This document shows positions 7,019 through 7,528 of a stretch of 7,528 bases of DNA, piece by piece. Numbering within the stretch: the stretch's first letter is position 1; each line of letters opens with the position of its first letter. Where the stretch lies: assembly GCA_029939785.1 (NCBI GenBank), contig JAOZSG010000164.1, positions 1 through 7,528 of the forward strand, in the 5' to 3' direction. The translations under genes and the position numbers were made by a program. The notes beneath the pieces were generated by a model that ran no database searches, had not been told where the DNA came from, and saw only the letters and a program-made list of their open reading frames with translations. This DNA is from Fidelibacterota bacterium. GTDB taxonomy: Bacteria > Fidelibacterota > UBA2242 > JAFGTP01.

Positions 7019-7325
7019 TTAATAAGTTACAAAAAATAATTTGTAATGTGCAAGTACAACTTGCAAATTGCAAATTGTTTTTTTGTTTATCAAACAATTT
7101 ATTATTTTATCTAATTCACTATTTTTTAAATCAGGATATATAGGAAGACAATGAATCGGATTTGATATTTTAGTAGCTATTTTAAGATTACTTTTTTTAG
7201 CCGAATCCAATCCTCTATATAACCTTTAATCCATAAGTATCAGCAATTTTTTGTATTTTCTCTACATTACCTGGGAAACCATATACTACACTTGAATTTT
7301 TAATATTTGATATATTTGCAAAAAG
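7019..7325 (-). pseudogene. Broken DegT/DnrJ/EryC1/StrS sugar aminotransferase
   Basis: Two pieces of a PLP-dependent nucleotide-sugar aminotransferase lie in different frames. The first (7325-7215) contains VVYGFPGNVEKIQKIADTYG and LKVI, matching the middle of the family just before the IYDAAHA or EDAAQA motif, and then hits TAG at 7217-7215. The second (from about 7219) reads YRGLDSAKK, then IATKISNPIHCLPIYPDLK and ELDKIINCL, which is the family's C-terminus. The N-terminal ~100 residues, the PLP-lysine region and the substrate-binding section between the pieces are missing. From family layout, roughly 170-180 codons are lost at the join. The C-terminal frame continues about 19 residues beyond the conserved end, through the adjoining hairpin, to TAA at 7021-7019, so the original stop also seems lost. 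A TTG at 7210 is not a credible start. The product cannot be an active enzyme. Intact members make amino sugars for O-antigen or capsule. Confidence 0.82.
7031..7084. terminator. Probable bidirectional Rho-independent terminator
   Basis: The arms 7038-7055 and 7059-7076 pair at 16 of 18 positions around a three-base loop, with a GCAAGT/ACTTGC core. On the minus strand the stem is followed by A then six T's (7036-7031); on the plus strand it is followed by G then seven T's (7078-7084). It sits after the conserved end of the broken aminotransferase and 34 bp or more upstream of the ATPase start. It would separate transcription of the decayed upstream genes from the ATPase. The stem is AT-rich, so its strength is uncertain. 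It could also be a dispersed intergenic repeat. Confidence 0.6.
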
Positions 7326-7528
7326 TTATTTTTTTTGTAAAATTACTAAAGATCTTTTATGTTCTATCTTAAGAAACTTCCCAATTCCATATAATAATTT
7401 TTCAAAATAATATGATGTATAGATTTTTTTTAAGATTATTTCTAAACCAGGAATAATAAATAAAAACAATTTCAAATATTTTCTATTATTCTTGATAAAT
7501 TGTTGTTTTTTTTCTGAAACATCCGGAT
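7326..7528 (-). CDS. C-terminal end of an unidentified protein (partial, 5' end outside window)
   Basis: A minus-strand frame enters at the window edge (first full codon at 7526) and runs about 66 codons to TAA at 7328-7326. The visible product contains LKLFLFIIPGLEIILKK, YFEKLLYGIGKFLKIEHKR and ends SLVILQKK. The hydrophobic stretch followed by basic helices and a final beta-strand-like SLVIL with two lysines resembles C-termini of some SAM-dependent methyltransferases in polysaccharide clusters, but this is a weak impression. The frame closes one base before the aminotransferase remnant begins, leaving no room for the missing aminotransferase N-terminus. That suggests deletion at this boundary too, so this end may itself be rearranged. 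Confidence 0.5.
   Translation of the reverse strand, partial: PDVSEKKQQFIKNNRKYLKLFLFIIPGLEIILKKIYTSYYFEKLLYGIGKFLKIEHKRSLVILQKK

Noticed and set aside
7019..7210. A free-standing 63-residue protein starting at TTG 7210
   Set aside because: Its sequence is the C-terminus of a DegT-type aminotransferase, the similarity continues upstream of the TTG (YRG), and the tail reads through a hairpin.
5827..7325. Transposon carrying the ATPase
   Set aside because: No transposase, no terminal inverted repeats and no target-site duplication were found around the gene; insertion remains only an inference from context.
1..7528. CRISPR array, tRNA, rRNA or riboswitch
   Set aside because: No regularly spaced direct repeats, cloverleaf-like segments or conserved RNA motifs were recognised on either strand.

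Overview
The window comes from a strongly AT-rich bacterial genome with standard stop codons. All supported genes lie on the minus strand, so transcription runs from high to low coordinates. Content points to a surface-polysaccharide or glycan assembly locus of an envelope-bearing, probably Gram-negative bacterium. Similar gene mixtures (TPR-tailed glycosyltransferases, DegT-type aminotransferases, AAA_14/DUF4143 ATPases) occur in uncultured Bacteroidota-like and related lineages. Nothing here fixes the taxon.

In transcription order: (1) 7528-7326 is the C-terminal end of an unidentified protein entering from outside the window. (2) 7325-7019 holds two separated pieces of a DegT/DnrJ/EryC1/StrS sugar aminotransferase, joined by a large frame-breaking internal deletion. 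(3) A hairpin with T-runs on both sides (7031-7084) looks like a bidirectional terminator. (4) 6996-5827 is an intact 389-residue AAA_14/DUF4143 ATPase with its own Shine-Dalgarno. (5) 5817-5719 is a 32-codon stub matching the N-terminus of an ATP-grasp (carbamoyl-phosphate-synthase-like) enzyme. (6) 5714-5403 is a 103-residue ORF that may be the leftover C-terminus of a glycosyltransferase. (7) 5313-1594 is a very large protein combining a multi-membrane-span GT-C glycosyltransferase, a GT4 glycosyltransferase and a TPR tail. (8) 1575-193 is a GT2 glycosyltransferase with a TPR tail. (9) 192-47 is intergenic, with a 23-bp perfect inverted repeat and a short GC-rich hairpin. (10) 46-1 is the probable start of another gene.

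The window therefore splits in two. The low-coordinate half is a tight two-gene unit (18-bp gap) of intact TPR-linked glycosyltransferases, plausibly acting together on one glycan or glycoprotein. The high-coordinate half is a decaying nucleotide-sugar/glycan cluster in which aminotransferase, ATP-grasp and possibly a transferase survive as pieces, with one intact ATPase gene among them.

I see no CRISPR array, tRNA, rRNA or transposase. The most unusual items are the GT-C/GT4/TPR fusion, whose apparent topology would place a nucleotide-sugar-type domain outside the cytoplasm, and the decayed cluster around the ATPase. I do not see convincing evidence of a wholly new system.
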